A DNA stretch of 64,000 nt, from assembly GCA_002989075.1 (NCBI GenBank), contig PSQN01000017.1:496001-560000 (forward strand), written 5' to 3'. The stretch comes from Arthonia radiata (Eukaryota; Ascomycota; Arthoniomycetes; Arthoniales; Arthoniaceae). Within the stretch, counting starts at the first letter, position 1; every line of letters begins with the position of its first letter. Positions 22,456-33,205 of this stretch are shown piece by piece. A program made the translations under genes and the position numbers. A model generated the notes under the pieces. The model was given only the letters and a program-made list of their open reading frames with translations. It was not told where the DNA came from and did not search any database.

Positions 22456-23600
22456 GAGCTGGAGGCTGTAATCATCGACGCCACTCGTGAGTAGGTCGGA
22501 AGTAATGCAGGCTCAAAGAAAGCAGAAGGTCGATGCGAGCGTTCCCACGGAAGACAGTTCCAGGCTGACAGTGTTGCGATGTTCGACGTACTGATGCACA
22601 GCTTTGGATTCAGGTCAAGATGCAATAGCGCAAGGCTGTGACGCGTGCCGTCCTCGATTTGCGTGACCGCATCCCACTATATGCAACTATGCGGCGTAGC
22701 CGGCCCCTCATCGCGACTTTAGCGGAGCGCGATCGCAATATCAGTGACGAAAGAGGAAGCCGCAAGGCAAACAAGCACCGTTGCCTCTGGTTAGCACCAA
22801 TGAGGTCTGTACAAAGGGTTCGGGATGAGAGTGAACGCCGCATGGGTGCAGACTGGGTTACTTTAGCCACCACGTTGAGTTGGCCCCATGAGTGAAGAAA
22901 ATGCCTGAGACTAACAAAACACAGGCCAGAGTCGATGGAAACTTTGTCGCCGATGGGATCGCGATGCTTGTTCCTTGCATATCTTCTGTTCCTCAGCTTA
23001 ACATTATGAGATGACGCAAACATCCACATCGAGGCACCGAACGTTTCGGCTAGCTATTGTACGGTAGCTGCAGTAGCTGCAGTGATTGCGGGTGGGGCTG
23101 AATATTGTTAGGAGGCACAGCACAGCGGGCCTGGTTCTCATAGGCTGCATAGCCGCCCGTGCATGTACGATGGCTCGGCTCGGAATTATCGTGCGACCAC
23201 TCTGCCGTGGCCCATGGTAAGCTCCATACCGCAGCTTTGTGCACTGCGGAACTGACCTTTGTGAAGTTGTGATCCAAGGGCAGTCTTCTTGTTCCAATTG
23301 CGGGCACGAGCCGCAGAAACCGAGCGAAGCACGCATGCGGAGCCGGGCTTCAGTCGACGTGTGACTGACATTTTCAGCGTGTCAACCAAAGTTGGCTGGA
23401 AGCGTGATGTCCACCTTGGAACTATGAGGACTTCTGTGGATCTCAAGCGCGATTGTGCCAGGTCCCATTGTTGTGTCGCGTTTTCTCTCAGGACTTATTT
23501 GTGCTCTACGAAGCACGCTCAATTCAGTCTCCGTTGCAAGCGTACAGAGCTTGAGATACAAACTATCATGCTCTCTCCATATGTCCAGTTCAGCAAATAG
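22456..23600. other. Divergent intergenic stretch, 1.1 kb
   Basis: This lies between the 5' ends of the NLR-like gene (minus) and the DUF6601-like gene (plus). No supported coding frame. An extra 5' exon of the NLR gene could lie at its lower edge, since the frame stays open for about 20 codons upstream of the chosen ATG. Confidence 0.45.
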
Positions 23601-24762
23601 ATGGGTTTACCGCAACACAAGAATATGTTCAGCGAAACTTTGCAGCCGCAACAGCATATAGCCGCTCCTCACTGGACACCGTTTGACGACTCTCTTCTGC
23701 ATTCGGAATCGGACGTAGACTTACTCCCGGCCACCTCTCGGAAAGGATTGTACGGAGACGATATTGCGCTTGCGACTCCTGAGCTTGATTTTCTGGAGTC
23801 TGAGTTGCTTGTAGATGAGCTCAACCGAATGCAAGACTGGCTGTGGGTAGTTGGACGCCCAATGCCTCCACGTCCCCTCCATTTTCAGATGGCACTTTCA
23901 CGCATCATAGTCATTACCGAGCAGATGCATCTTCACCTAGTGTGGACTCGTCAGCACAAACTATTCCTCAAGCCTATTCCACGCTTTCTGCTCAACATCA
24001 GCTTCTGGACCAGGCATCTACAATGTCCTTTGCCCAATCACATCGAATCTCAGATGCGCGGTTGCGGAAACTTCGACTACGGAGATTGTTTGCGTCGGCA
24101 AAAGCTGGCAGGCTGCGCGCTCGGCTTCTTGTTTTCGTATATCGCACTGGTCGCTCACGAGAGCGACTTTCGCATAGCCATCGATGCAGGTCTTCTTCCC
24201 AAGGCGGTTACCTGGGACGCGTGGAAGAAGTTCAGCCGACAATTGTTGCAGAAACATGATTACAACTCTTTGAACAAGCGCTTTTGGTACGGAGAGCTGC
24301 GTCTGAGCCGGCTTCACGACGTCTCGATATTCAGATACGGTCGTAGGCATGGCTATACGACAGTTGATCGCTATCGGTCGTGAGTCCTCTGTTGTTCGTA
24401 CACCCGTTGTTGAAAATCAATCGTGCTGACAGACAGCTCACAGATACGTCGATTTTGTGAGTGGCAACGTCGCACATATTGCAACAGCCCTTGGCTTCAT
24501 TGTAATCATCCTGGGGGCTCTGCAAGTTGGTCTCGGCACAGACGCCCTGGAAGGGAGCAAGGCGTTCGGAAACTTCGCATACGGATTTGTTGTCTTCACC
24601 ATCGTTCTGCTACCAGCAGCAGCATTGCCAATCGTGGTTGTGCTTCTAGTAGCTTTCTTTAGCAACTGGAGAGCAACAAGCCAGTACCACCGGAGTAGGA
24701 TGGAGCACATGCAATCTGCGAGGTTAGACGGGACGCATGAGAAGGGCCCTTCCAGAAGATAG
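23601..24762 (+). CDS. DUF6601-like fungal membrane protein
   Basis: Two exons (23601-24379 and 24444-24762, intron 64 nt) give 365 aa. The central region carries the pattern I associate with the fungal DUF6601 family: WLWVVGRPMPPRPL at about residues 79-92, then ITEQMHLHLVW, FLKPIPRFLL, an ALGFLFSYIALVAHESDF segment and YGELRLSRL. The C-terminal exon adds two strongly hydrophobic helices, the second followed by a basic tail, so the protein is probably membrane-anchored with its conserved domain outside the bilayer. The family is common in filamentous ascomycetes and its function is unknown. The start is the first ATG of the frame; a second Met lies eight codons later. It appears intact. Confidence 0.85.
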
Positions 24763-26237
24763 TGACCCTGTAGGACTATCGCAATCATCGAGACTCAAGA
24801 AGGGGGCTTACCTTCATCGCAGCAACGATAGCTAAAGACTCGACGCGTTTTCAGGTCCACTTACGCGAGCAACATAGCGGAAGAAGCGAAGGGCAGTGCG
24901 TTGCAGGGGCAACACAGCACGAAATTCGCGTGCAGATACGCGATAGCCAGGTTGAAGAGAAGAAGAAGTCAGTCATTATAAGACAGTGGAGGATATTCAG
25001 GGCGTAGGCGCCCGGATATACCTTTATCCGAAGTGTCTGAGAATAGCTTAGCGGACTTTGTCCACGCCGAGGTTAGCTCGAATAACTTTGGCAATCAGCG
25101 ATACAGTGATCGTACATGCTGCTAGCTCAGACCATCCAAGCAAGGGATACAGGGCGGCGATGATGAGAGATCGCGCGAACGCTCACAGTCCGAGCGAATC
25201 GGAAAAGCGAGAATGGGTGCCTGAGGGGATGGTCAGCAGCGCCCTGTTCTATCATTGAGGCTTTACTCGCACTTAAAGACGCTGCTATCCCGCTAGAGCG
25301 CCAAAGATACATTCATCCCCTGAGACCACACAAAAGAAAGGTGGAGTCTGTATAACCGTTCTTGATTTGGTGATGATCCACGACCAGCTTTCTTTCACCC
25401 TCACAGCATTGCTGAGCGCGGTAGGAGGAAATTGGAAATTGGAAAATGGACTGTACTCATGCACTCTGAGGGGATCGTGGAGACCTGATGACTTTGCATA
25501 GTATGCCTATCTGGCCTTTTGAACTCGATCCGCTTCGGGTTCCCCAGCGCACTGATGATACGTTACGTGTGATGGCGTATGATGTTACGGCGATGATGAG
25601 CAACTCACAAACATATGAATGAAGGTATAGGGGCCATCTCATCAACCTTCGGCTAATGACTGCGATTTCTGTTGCCCCTAACACTTCATACCCGTTCTTA
25701 ACGTCCATGTTTCGTCATATGTGGTCCATTTGAATCTTACGAGGAGAGCACAGAAGGTCATACGCTGGAGCATCAACATCTAAGACGGCAGAACGGCCTG
25801 AAAAGGTACGTGGTACAAGTTTGGAAGTGAGACCACTCAAGATGAAAAGTGTCGCTCAGGCGGCCGTCTAATTTCGCATGCAATTTTCCAAAGTATCATG
25901 TGCTGCACGTCACCGACGTCTTCTTTCCCAAATTCAGGCTTCGTTGGCTTTTTCGCTCTCCTCGCGATATCCGACATCCTCCGATCATAGTCTACAACAC
26001 ATCACCTGAGCCTCAAGCACGAGGTTTAGAACAATCGGATTTCAGATCACGAGATCCCAACCAGCACCCAACCACTCCTCGTTTCAGACTTATGGTCAGT
26101 GCCTAACTCTACTGATGTTCAGCTTGCAAAACAAAACATACACACCATTTCAGACCACGAGATCCCATCCCTGGTTTCTCCCCTTCTTCAAAGTTTGAAC
26201 TCATTGGAATCTAACTCTAATCTCAATATCCAGCAGC
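24763..26237. other. 1.5 kb gene-poor stretch
   Basis: No supported coding frame or repeat. It contains the presumed terminator of the DUF6601-like gene and the promoter of the next plus-strand gene. Confidence 0.45.
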
Positions 26238-27011
26238 ATGTATGCGACACTCTCCGCCTTCCTCGTGGGCGACCTCGAGCGCATCGCTCCGCCCATGCAG
26301 AGCGTGGGTGGGGGCATGGTTTGGGATCCGGACGCTGTAGCGTTCATCGAATCGCAGTTCATTGTCGACGAAACCACGCCGAGCAAGAAGGGAAAGCCGC
26401 AGTATTTAGTGCTGTACGTTGGGGATGGTATGTCTTGCATTGCGTCCTGATAAAAACTATGCCGCTTTACTCTCACTCATGTCTTGTCTTACGGGCAGAA
26501 CTCAGAATGTCTGATCCGACCTCCGAGACGTATGCTCACCGGCAGAGGCTAACACATCATAGACGAAAAGCTGCAGCAGAAGTTCCAGGACGGCATCCTC
26601 GTCCGCCTCTCCACTCGCATCCTCGCCGCCGACAAGCCCGCTCCGCTACCAATTACCAGCGCCAACCAATCCAACGCTGTAGCTCCCCACCACAATGTCC
26701 CAGCGGCACAACCAATCTCAGAAGCACTACTGAAAGCCCACTGTGAGCGCATCGGACGAGCTGTGCGGCAGCTACCTTTCGTAGGGGACAGCTGGAGTGA
26801 AAGGGACCATGCCCGGGCGCATGTAGAAATGACCAGAAGATTGCGGGAGAAAGACGAGAGGGAGATGGAAAAACAGGAGAGGCAAAGGAAGAATGAGAGA
26901 GATCAGGAAGAGTTTGAGCAGTGGAGGCGAGGTGAAGAGATGCGGAGGGCGAATGAGAACGAAGCAGTGTCTGGCGCCGTTCACACGGGCATGATTCCGT
27001 GGCTGCGATGA
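26238..27011 (+). CDS. Small charged coiled-coil protein, unknown
   Basis: Two exons (26238-26427 and 26563-27011) give 212 aa across a 135-nt GT-AG intron. The first about 100 residues look globular, with alternating hydrophobics around KPQYLVLYVGD and QDGILVRLST. Residues about 150-205 are dominated by Glu, Arg and Lys (KQERQRKNERDQEEFEQWRR type), predicting a single long charged helix or coiled coil. I recognise no family. The phase across the intron is consistent (one base plus two), and codon use matches the neighbours. The intron could hide a small extra exon because an AG at about 26501 is also usable. Confidence concerns existence of the gene, not function. Confidence 0.65.
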
Positions 27012-27438
27012 TTCTTGACGGTGGCTTTAGCGGTTTGGCTTCTATGTTGCCTTGGCAGTTATTCGAAACCCAATGTGTCGAGATTGAAAGGCCTGTGGTT
27101 TCCCAGATGCCAGCGCGTTCAGCGTTGAAGCTAGCATGATCATAGTCTGGAAAAGCTCTTTTCGAGTTGCACCGGTAATGAAAGCGCTGCTAGAAAGACA
27201 ATGATTGCAGGACAAATATGTAGGTTCTCCAGCCTCACCTACCCCTAGCTTTTACCATCGAGTATCTGATCGTTTGCCTCTGTGTTTGCCTTCTCATTTG
27301 CTCCATCCCGGTTGCTCCAGGCAACTTCTCTACAGCTTCTCAACACAATCATCCCTTGAGAATATTTGATTCCTCTCAACTGATCATCCTCTCATCCACA
27401 ACATCGCTCAAAGTCAACCACCAACACTCAATCTCAGG
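27012..27438. other. Intergenic stretch, 0.4 kb
   Basis: No coding frame. Pyrimidine- and CA-rich sequence in the last about 100 bases before the next ATG looks like a fungal 5' leader. Confidence 0.45.
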
Positions 27439-28287
27439 ATGTCCCGTCAAGTACTCCCCAATATCTCCAACCTCGAGGACCTAGTCCACTCAGCCGGCCT
27501 CGAACACTTCAAGCAAGAGCACCTCAAGCAGGTTGGCCTGGCCAACATCACGGACGAAGCATTGGACTCAGCACTGGCGCAAATCATGCGCCCATTCCGC
27601 ATCGCTGAAGGCGAGCCCAGAGAGGACGGCAGCAGAGTCATGACGGTGTCATACGAGGGCGAAAGTGAGTCACTGCTGATATCACTGGCGACGGAACCGG
27701 CTTGTGCCAATTGAGACAGACCCCAAATTCCCGAGAAGTGTCGAGAGCCGCTGAAGTTTCTCGTGTCGAAGGGGTTCTGCGACGGACTGGCTGCGGAGGC
27801 GACCGATAAGGCGGAGAAGTCGTCTGGCGAGCAGTCTTCCGCGGTTGAAGGGGACATACACAAGGACGACAAGGAAGCGGTCGACAGCGCTGGAGGGACT
27901 GGCGATGCTGGAGCGGCTCATGGTTTTGCAGGGACTGAGGTCGCCAGCGCGGCTGATGTCGCCGCGCCGACTAAGGGTGCTGAAACAGCTCATGACGTCG
28001 CAGCGACTGACGATGCCAAAGCGAGTAGTGGTACGGGAGCGCTCGATGGCGTGAGAGCGGGTCATGGTGCCGAACCGACTGAGAGTGCCAGAATGATTGA
28101 GGATTTTGGAGCGATGGATGGTGCGGGAAAGTCTGACGGTGCCGGAACGACTAATGGCGTCGAAGCGGCTCACGGTGCTGCAGCGCCCGAGGTCACCAGT
28201 GTGCCCCATGTCGCCGAAGCGACCAACGGTCCTGATGCGAAGGGAACTGCTGGCGCGACCAGCAGTCTACCCTCTCCTGTCAAGTGA
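27439..28287 (+). CDS. Protein with 20-unit Ala/Gly/Asp hexapeptide repeat
   Basis: Two exons (27439-27664 and 27716-28287) give 265 aa. Residues 1-110 look like a small folded, mostly helical domain without a family I recognise. Residues 135-254 are 20 head-to-tail hexapeptides with rough consensus G/E-A-x-D/H-G-A/V, encoded by an 18-bp tandem repeat, ending in a short SSLPSPVK tail. No signal peptide or membrane helix is seen, so a cytosolic or nuclear protein is likely. The splice junction is ambiguous: donor GTGAGT with a TTGAG acceptor (used here) or a weaker donor four bases on with the CAG acceptor at 27719; both keep frame and change only one or two residues. The hexapeptide does not match the left-handed beta-helix consensus, which wants an aliphatic first position. 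Confidence 0.7.
27892..28251 (+). repeat. 18-bp tandem repeat, 20 units, in coding sequence
   Basis: Twenty consecutive 18-base units stay exactly in phase with the reading frame. Typical units begin GGAGCG or GAAGCG and end GGTGCC or GATGTC. Units are diverged from each other, so the array is old or under little length pressure. There are no indels that break the 18-base period. Confidence 0.85.
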
Positions 28288-29795
28288 AGGGTCTCTGCGG
28301 GCGAGTGGATTACCCATTTCACCTTCAGGATAGAGCACAGACGCGATGGTGAGGGGCGGTTGAATGAATTTGCCAATGTCATAGATGGGTACAAAATAGC
28401 ACGCAAGCATTGAGGAACCTCCAAACACTTCTTTGCTCTCTGTGAGCGTCCCCAAAAGCCTACATGACGTTCTTCTTGGTGTGCCATCAGCTCTCATGCC
28501 TATATAGACGGTAAAGACGCTGGTTTTACAGCAGAAATATACTGTCGACTATTCGCAAGCTCCTTTGAATCTCACATATCATATTCATTGTGATGGTTCG
28601 AGCGGTCTTGCTGCACTCTGTATGGAAGGACTACCTGGCCAAAGAGCAGTCAATGCTCGTCCCTAGGTGATACTACCTCTATAAGCGCGATTGATACGCA
28701 TCAAAACGTTATCCCTAATACTTCAAGCTGACCTTTGAATCCAAACGCAGTGATCAGAGACGCCGAGACATCCCCAACACTAACCCCCAATCCAGCCAAG
28801 CGCCCTCCCCCCAAACCTGTCTGCACAACTGCGCGAACCCTGTACCAATTCAACTAAACTCACATGGAAACAATGCCAAGGTCGACTTTTCTCGCTGATT
28901 CCAAAAATCTAGGATGCAACCCTGTGGTGCTGCTATGGAAGGAACGGCAGAGGCTTTGTCGATTTGACACGATAGACTTGATAGACGCGATAGACGCATT
29001 AGTAAAGGCGCTAGTCAAGCGCCCTCCCCGGACGCATCTGCGCAACTTTGCAAGACGTGCACCAATCTCGCTAAATTCAGCGCGGAACATCGCCAGATCG
29101 ACTTTTCCTGCTGATTCCAGAAAACTAAGATGCATTATCGTAGTGTTGCTATAAAAGGAATGGCAAGCGATTTCTCGATTTTGTGCTCTTACTGCGCTAG
29201 TGACGCACCAAGCCTAGCGTCTCGTCTTCATAAGCTTTACAGCAAGTCTAGCACAACTCCACGAACCCTGCACCAATTTTGCTAATTCTACCGGGCGACA
29301 TCATGAAGGTCGAATCTTTGCGCTGGATCTGAAAAACTAGGATGCGTCATTGTAGCGTTGCTGTGAGAGAAAATGTAGGGGTTTTGTCGATTTGAAATGC
29401 TTCGAGAGCGCTAGTGACAGACTGAGCCTAGCGTCTTCCCGTGAGACATGCGCAGTGCAACTCCCTGAATCTGTAGCCAATTCTGCTAAATCTACCGGGC
29501 GACATCGCTAAGGTCGAGTTTTTGCGCTGATTCCGAAAAACGTTGATGCAGCTTTGTAGCGTTGGTGTGGAGGGCGTCGTTGGCATTCTGTCGTTTCCGT
29601 GCGCTGACGCGCTAATGTGTCTAGCGCCGTGAGTAAAGCTTGGCGAACACATTGCGACAACCACAAGACCGAGGAGCAGAGGTCACAGTAGTAATTCGAC
29701 GGACTTATGGTCCAGAATCTTGAGCAGAGTATAGGTATTATATACTAGCACACTCTACGGTCACACGCGACTGGTCCACACACGAAGCCTGGCCC
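28288..29795. other. Convergent intergenic stretch with tandem array
   Basis: This lies between the 3' ends of the hexapeptide-repeat gene (plus) and the MDR reductase gene (minus). Its main content is the four-copy array at about 28790-29640. Outside the array no structure was found. Confidence 0.5.
28790..29640 (+). repeat. Four tandem copies of a ~210-bp non-coding repeat
   Basis: The landmark ACCAAT recurs at 28844, 29061, 29272 and (as GCCAAT) 29476, spacings 217, 211 and 204. Each copy also repeats a GCTGATTCCGAAAAA-like block, a GATGCA..TTGTAGCGTTGCTGT-like block, a TTTGTCGATTTG-like block and a GCGCTAGTGACGC..AAGCCTAGCGTCT-like junction. Copies are clearly diverged, with substitutions and short indels. 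No tRNA-like head, poly-A tail or terminal repeat was found, so it looks like a satellite-type array rather than dispersed elements. Confidence 0.8.
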
Positions 29796-30959
29796 TTAGA
29801 GCACCACCACAAGCTTCTTCGCGCTGACCTCCCTGCGCTTCCGCTCATCCACCGCCTTCTGCAGCTCCTGCACTCCGCGCCCGACGATCTCAACCTCCGG
29901 CGCTGCCACGAAAGTCCCGTTCGCCAGCGCCTTCGGCAAGAAGTCCTCGTAGATCGCCTTCCCGACCTCGTTGCCCGCCAAACTCAACCCATTGATAGCC
30001 TTCGCGGTCACACCCTCTGGCACCTCCTTCAGTGGACTGGTAGTGACCGCCGTGGCAATCATGCCGCCACCCTGATGGCGTTGTAGGATCTGTCCGATGG
30101 ACGCCCAGACGCCGTCGCCAGCCGCGACGTGCAGGACGCCGGCTAGCTGCGTGCCTTCGGCGGCTTCGAGGACCGCGTCGACGACGTCAGCGCGGTTGTA
30201 GTCGACGCAGACGGTGGCGCCGAGGCGGTGCAGCAAGTCGTGATTCTTCGGGGACGCGGTGACGATGGTTTCGTAGCCGCTGGCTCTGGCAAGCTGGATG
30301 GCGGCGATGCCGACGGTGGTTGAGCCGCCCCAGATGAACAGGGTCTTGTGCATCGCAGGGGTGCCGGTGGGCGAAGGATACAGTAAATTGAGGTAGTCCT
30401 GCTGGTACATGCCGGAGGCCGCGGTGCTGGTCGCGAGTGGGACGGCCACTGCTTGTTCGAAACTCAGGGAGGCGGGGATCTGTGCGGCCATGTTATCGGG
30501 CAGTACGGTGTAGTTCTGGAAGGCGCCGTTTTTGGCTTGCTTGCTCGCCATTGCGATGGCGTGGCCGAGCACACGGTCTCCTTTGTGGAAGCGAGTGACG
30601 TCGGGGCCGACAGCGTCGACAGTGCCGGCGATGTCTTGACCGAGGATCGCTGGATAAGAAAGGGGGAAGGGCGCTGGGTCTTGCATCTTGTGGTCGATGA
30701 AGTTGACAGCAACGGCGGCGTTCTTGATGGTGATTTCGTGGCCTGTCGGAGCATGGTATTGAGTCTCTTTGACCTCAAAGGGGTGGACTTTGGGCCCTGT
30801 TAGCAAAGCAGCAGTGTTGGTGGGTGCCATGGTGGAAGAGGCGGTTGAAGAGGTGAAGTTGAGCTGTGGTAGTCGTGGATGCAACAGCTTGACAATAGGA
30901 GTTGCAGGCCTTCGCGAAGTACGATGCAATCCTTTTAGTGTCACTCTGGTACGAATCAT
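29796..30959 (-). CDS. Zinc-independent MDR reductase (quinone/enoyl reductase-like)
   Basis: A single exon encodes 387 aa of the medium-chain dehydrogenase/reductase superfamily, closest in style to the trans-enoyl reductase/zeta-crystallin group. Visible parts are the GroES-like N-terminal domain (HPFEVKETQY, ILGQDIAGTVDAVG), the Rossmann segment IWGGSTTVGIAAIQLA for NAD(P)H, and a C-terminal helix pair. The cysteine ligands of catalytic and structural zinc in true alcohol dehydrogenases are missing, so a hydride transfer to a C=C or quinone is more likely than alcohol oxidation. The first 43 residues are basic, Ser/Thr-rich and free of acidic residues, like a mitochondrial presequence; an in-frame ATG at 30830 (MAPTNTAALL) is the usual family start and would give a 344-aa cytosolic form. 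It appears intact. Confidence 0.9.
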   Translation of the reverse strand: MIRTRVTLKGLHRTSRRPATPIVKLLHPRLPQLNFTSSTASSTMAPTNTAALLTGPKVHPFEVKETQYHAPTGHEITIKNAAVAVNFIDHKMQDPAPFPLSYPAILGQDIAGTVDAVGPDVTRFHKGDRVLGHAIAMASKQAKNGAFQNYTVLPDNMAAQIPASLSFEQAVAVPLATSTAASGMYQQDYLNLLYPSPTGTPAMHKTLFIWGGSTTVGIAAIQLARASGYETIVTASPKNHDLLHRLGATVCVDYNRADVVDAVLEAAEGTQLAGVLHVAAGDGVWASIGQILQRHQGGGMIATAVTTSPLKEVPEGVTAKAINGLSLAGNEVGKAIYEDFLPKALANGTFVAAPEVEIVGRGVQELQKAVDERKRREVSAKKLVVVL

Positions 30960-31400
30960 TGATCGAAGCGTGGGTGGAAGACAACAGTGGTACTTATGTC
31001 CTGAAGAGCTACCTCTGTCGTACGAGAGTCACAGCAGGAGCTTGACGGAATCTATGAGCTATCTCCATCCAGCGGTGAAAGTATTTTAGGAGCGCGTTTG
31101 ATGATCGCGTGCATAAAACAAACGGGAACCGCCGCCGGTGAAACACTAAGATATTGTAATTCCGAGACTAGTCCTAGAACAGACGAGGTGCTGATTTGTT
31201 ATACTCGCGGAAGCTCCGCACAGCTTCCGAACCGCTGTGATTGTTAATTCTACCCTACCTTTCGCTGCCCAGTACGCAGATTGTCAGGGAACGACTACCA
31301 CGCTGGGCGCAGACAGGTTCCTAGTAGACTGCGAAATAGCAGCTTACAAGTGAGATGTCAGAGAACGCAGTGATGGCGCGCGCAGCTCTTCACTGCTTTC
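30960..31400. other. Intergenic stretch, 0.44 kb
   Basis: Promoter side of the MDR reductase gene and 3' side of the next minus-strand gene. No coding frame or clear motif. Confidence 0.45.
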
Positions 31401-32753
31401 TTATCGGTGGTCAGGAGTGTCGTCCTTCGGTAGCCATTTCCTTTTGATGGATTTCCTATCATCATGCTCCTCGTGTTGCTCGACAACGGCGGACGCGATC
31501 GACTGCTCAGCCCATGCTTTTACCGCTTGCAACCGTAATCGCCATTTCTCGCGATCGGCGTCTGTGACATGTTTACCCATCAGAGTTTCACCTCGGCCGA
31601 GACCCGACTGAGTTGCAGATCTTCGCCATAATAGGCTTACTCTCGTGCGACAAGTCTTCCGAGCTAAGCTGGTACCGTGCGAACGACCTCTCCATTGTGA
31701 CAAAGCAATGTTGGTGATGAGGACAACATCGCCGACCTGAACATCCTGGAGTTCCTCCGCGAGGTCATGCTTGGGACTGCGCTGAAGCTGCTGTCGAGCA
31801 TCGTCCTCCCTGTCGGACGCTTCCAACCAGAAGCACAAGCCAAACCCATGTTCGACCGTACCGTCTGAGACGACTGCTTCGAGTAGCTCTACCAGGCGTC
31901 CCGTTCTTCGAATGGTCACAGTACGTTTTGGCTGAATGGCGAGGACGCCGACCAGTAGATTTGCAGTCAGCGTCGCAGGATGTGCTCGGACGATTTCAGA
32001 TGCTGTTGGTAGATTGTCCAGCGCCATTGGCAGGTCATTCAGAAGTACTGCTGACTTCTTGATTGGACTTCGTCTCCTTGCCTGAGCTTGACCCTTGCTT
32101 CCTGATCGTGCGGCCAACGGAGATGACGGGGCTTGTGAGTCCTCGTAATCTGACGACTCCGTAATTGGTGTCAACGAGACACTAGCAGTGCTGAACTTGT
32201 TTTTGAAGGATGTAGCTGGCGTCACTGGCGAATCCGTATCATCCTCGTGCAAGGCGAAAGACTTATCCAAAAATGCCTCTTCCCCATCTTCGGCTTCGAT
32301 CATGAGCTCTTCATCAAACTCGGTATCAAATGAGTTGCTCGCTTCTGCGCTGTCGGTGAGACTGTTTTGATGTACAGGATATCTTGATCCTGAGCGCTGA
32401 GCCCACTCAAGCGGAGTGTACTCTAGCCAATCTCTTTGCGTCAGGCCTGTTCTCAACTCGCGAGTCTGTGGCTCCAGAATGCGCCATTCAGGTGCAGGGG
32501 TCTGGACTGTTGCTTCGAGCCAAAATGCGTCTAAATCGTCGACGTTCTGCTTGTTTGAGCCTGCGCCGCTGGGCGCTTCATCGCCTGTGCTTCTTTGCGA
32601 TACCGTTGAGTCTTGATGGATTAGAGAGGATGGTGCTGTAACGAAAGCCTGTGATTTCGTCGTCGAGGCGTCGAGCCCTCGCCTGTGCTCATCGTATGTT
32701 GCTTGTACGTGTGCGAAGGATGGCGCCCCGACGAAGAGGATGATTTGCGGCAT
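31401..32753 (-). CDS. Conserved-looking acidic protein with possible OB-fold, unknown
   Basis: One exon of 450 aa; the start is the first ATG of the frame (an upstream extension begins only with TTG). Residues about 40-260 are hydrophilic and low-complexity (Ser, Glu, Asp), probably disordered. A compact region follows from about residue 270: HPATLTANLLVGVLAI, TVTIRRTGRLVELLEAVV, FGLCFWLE and DVQVGDVVLITNIALSQW, then TRVSLLWR. This spacing of beta-strands around a GDVVLI turn resembles OB-fold modules of telomere and DNA-repair proteins (Shieldin or Pot1-like), but this is fold-level impression only. The C-terminus is basic and could be a nuclear localisation signal (KSIKRKWLPK). No intron is evident. 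Function unassigned. Confidence 0.75.
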   Translation of the reverse strand: MPQIILFVGAPSFAHVQATYDEHRRGLDASTTKSQAFVTAPSSLIHQDSTVSQRSTGDEAPSGAGSNKQNVDDLDAFWLEATVQTPAPEWRILEPQTRELRTGLTQRDWLEYTPLEWAQRSGSRYPVHQNSLTDSAEASNSFDTEFDEELMIEAEDGEEAFLDKSFALHEDDTDSPVTPATSFKNKFSTASVSLTPITESSDYEDSQAPSSPLAARSGSKGQAQARRRSPIKKSAVLLNDLPMALDNLPTASEIVRAHPATLTANLLVGVLAIQPKRTVTIRRTGRLVELLEAVVSDGTVEHGFGLCFWLEASDREDDARQQLQRSPKHDLAEELQDVQVGDVVLITNIALSQWRGRSHGTSLARKTCRTRVSLLWRRSATQSGLGRGETLMGKHVTDADREKWRLRLQAVKAWAEQSIASAVVEQHEEHDDRKSIKRKWLPKDDTPDHR

Positions 32754-33205
32754 GGGTGGTTTGGTAACGGCATCTTGGGCAGTAAAAGGAGCAATGGCAC
32801 AAGAGACAATTTTGTAGGTGCAAGGTGTGGCTAGGTGTCGCTTCAAGGTTTAGAATGGTTAGGAACCACAATGGAAGCTGATGTTGGGTGAGGAAGCGGA
32901 GCACGTTGCAGGTTGCGCCGTAGCCTGTATGACGCGAACATTGCGCGAGACACGTGATTTATCTTGGCATATCCCATTAATCTCACTGATCGACCGTCTG
33001 ATGTTTGCCCTCGTTGATATATTCAAGCGCTGCGTGACCTTGCATGCCGTCTTTATATCCTGAAAGGCTTATGTATTATATTGTGTCACTAATGCCCAAT
33101 TTTGTGGGACATGTGAGTCCTCACAGCCATGCATGTCCATCGTATATCCCATCATACTACGATAATGTAGCTTCTCTGCTCTATTGTTGAGGCGAAGACA
33201 CCCGC
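32754..33205. other. Intergenic stretch, 0.45 kb
   Basis: This lies between the OB-like gene's start and the GDP-mannose pyrophosphorylase stop codon, both minus strand. No additional gene supported. Confidence 0.45.

Noticed and set aside
27682-28209. 175-codon open frame on the minus strand over the hexapeptide repeats
   Set aside because: It is explained by the stop-poor 18-bp repeat of the sense gene; the antisense product is a degenerate Ser/Arg repeat with no independent support.
28860-29135. 91-codon minus-strand frame with a repeated FLESAxKVDL peptide
   Set aside because: The repetition comes from the tandem ~210-bp array; the frame does not continue through all four copies and has no splice support.
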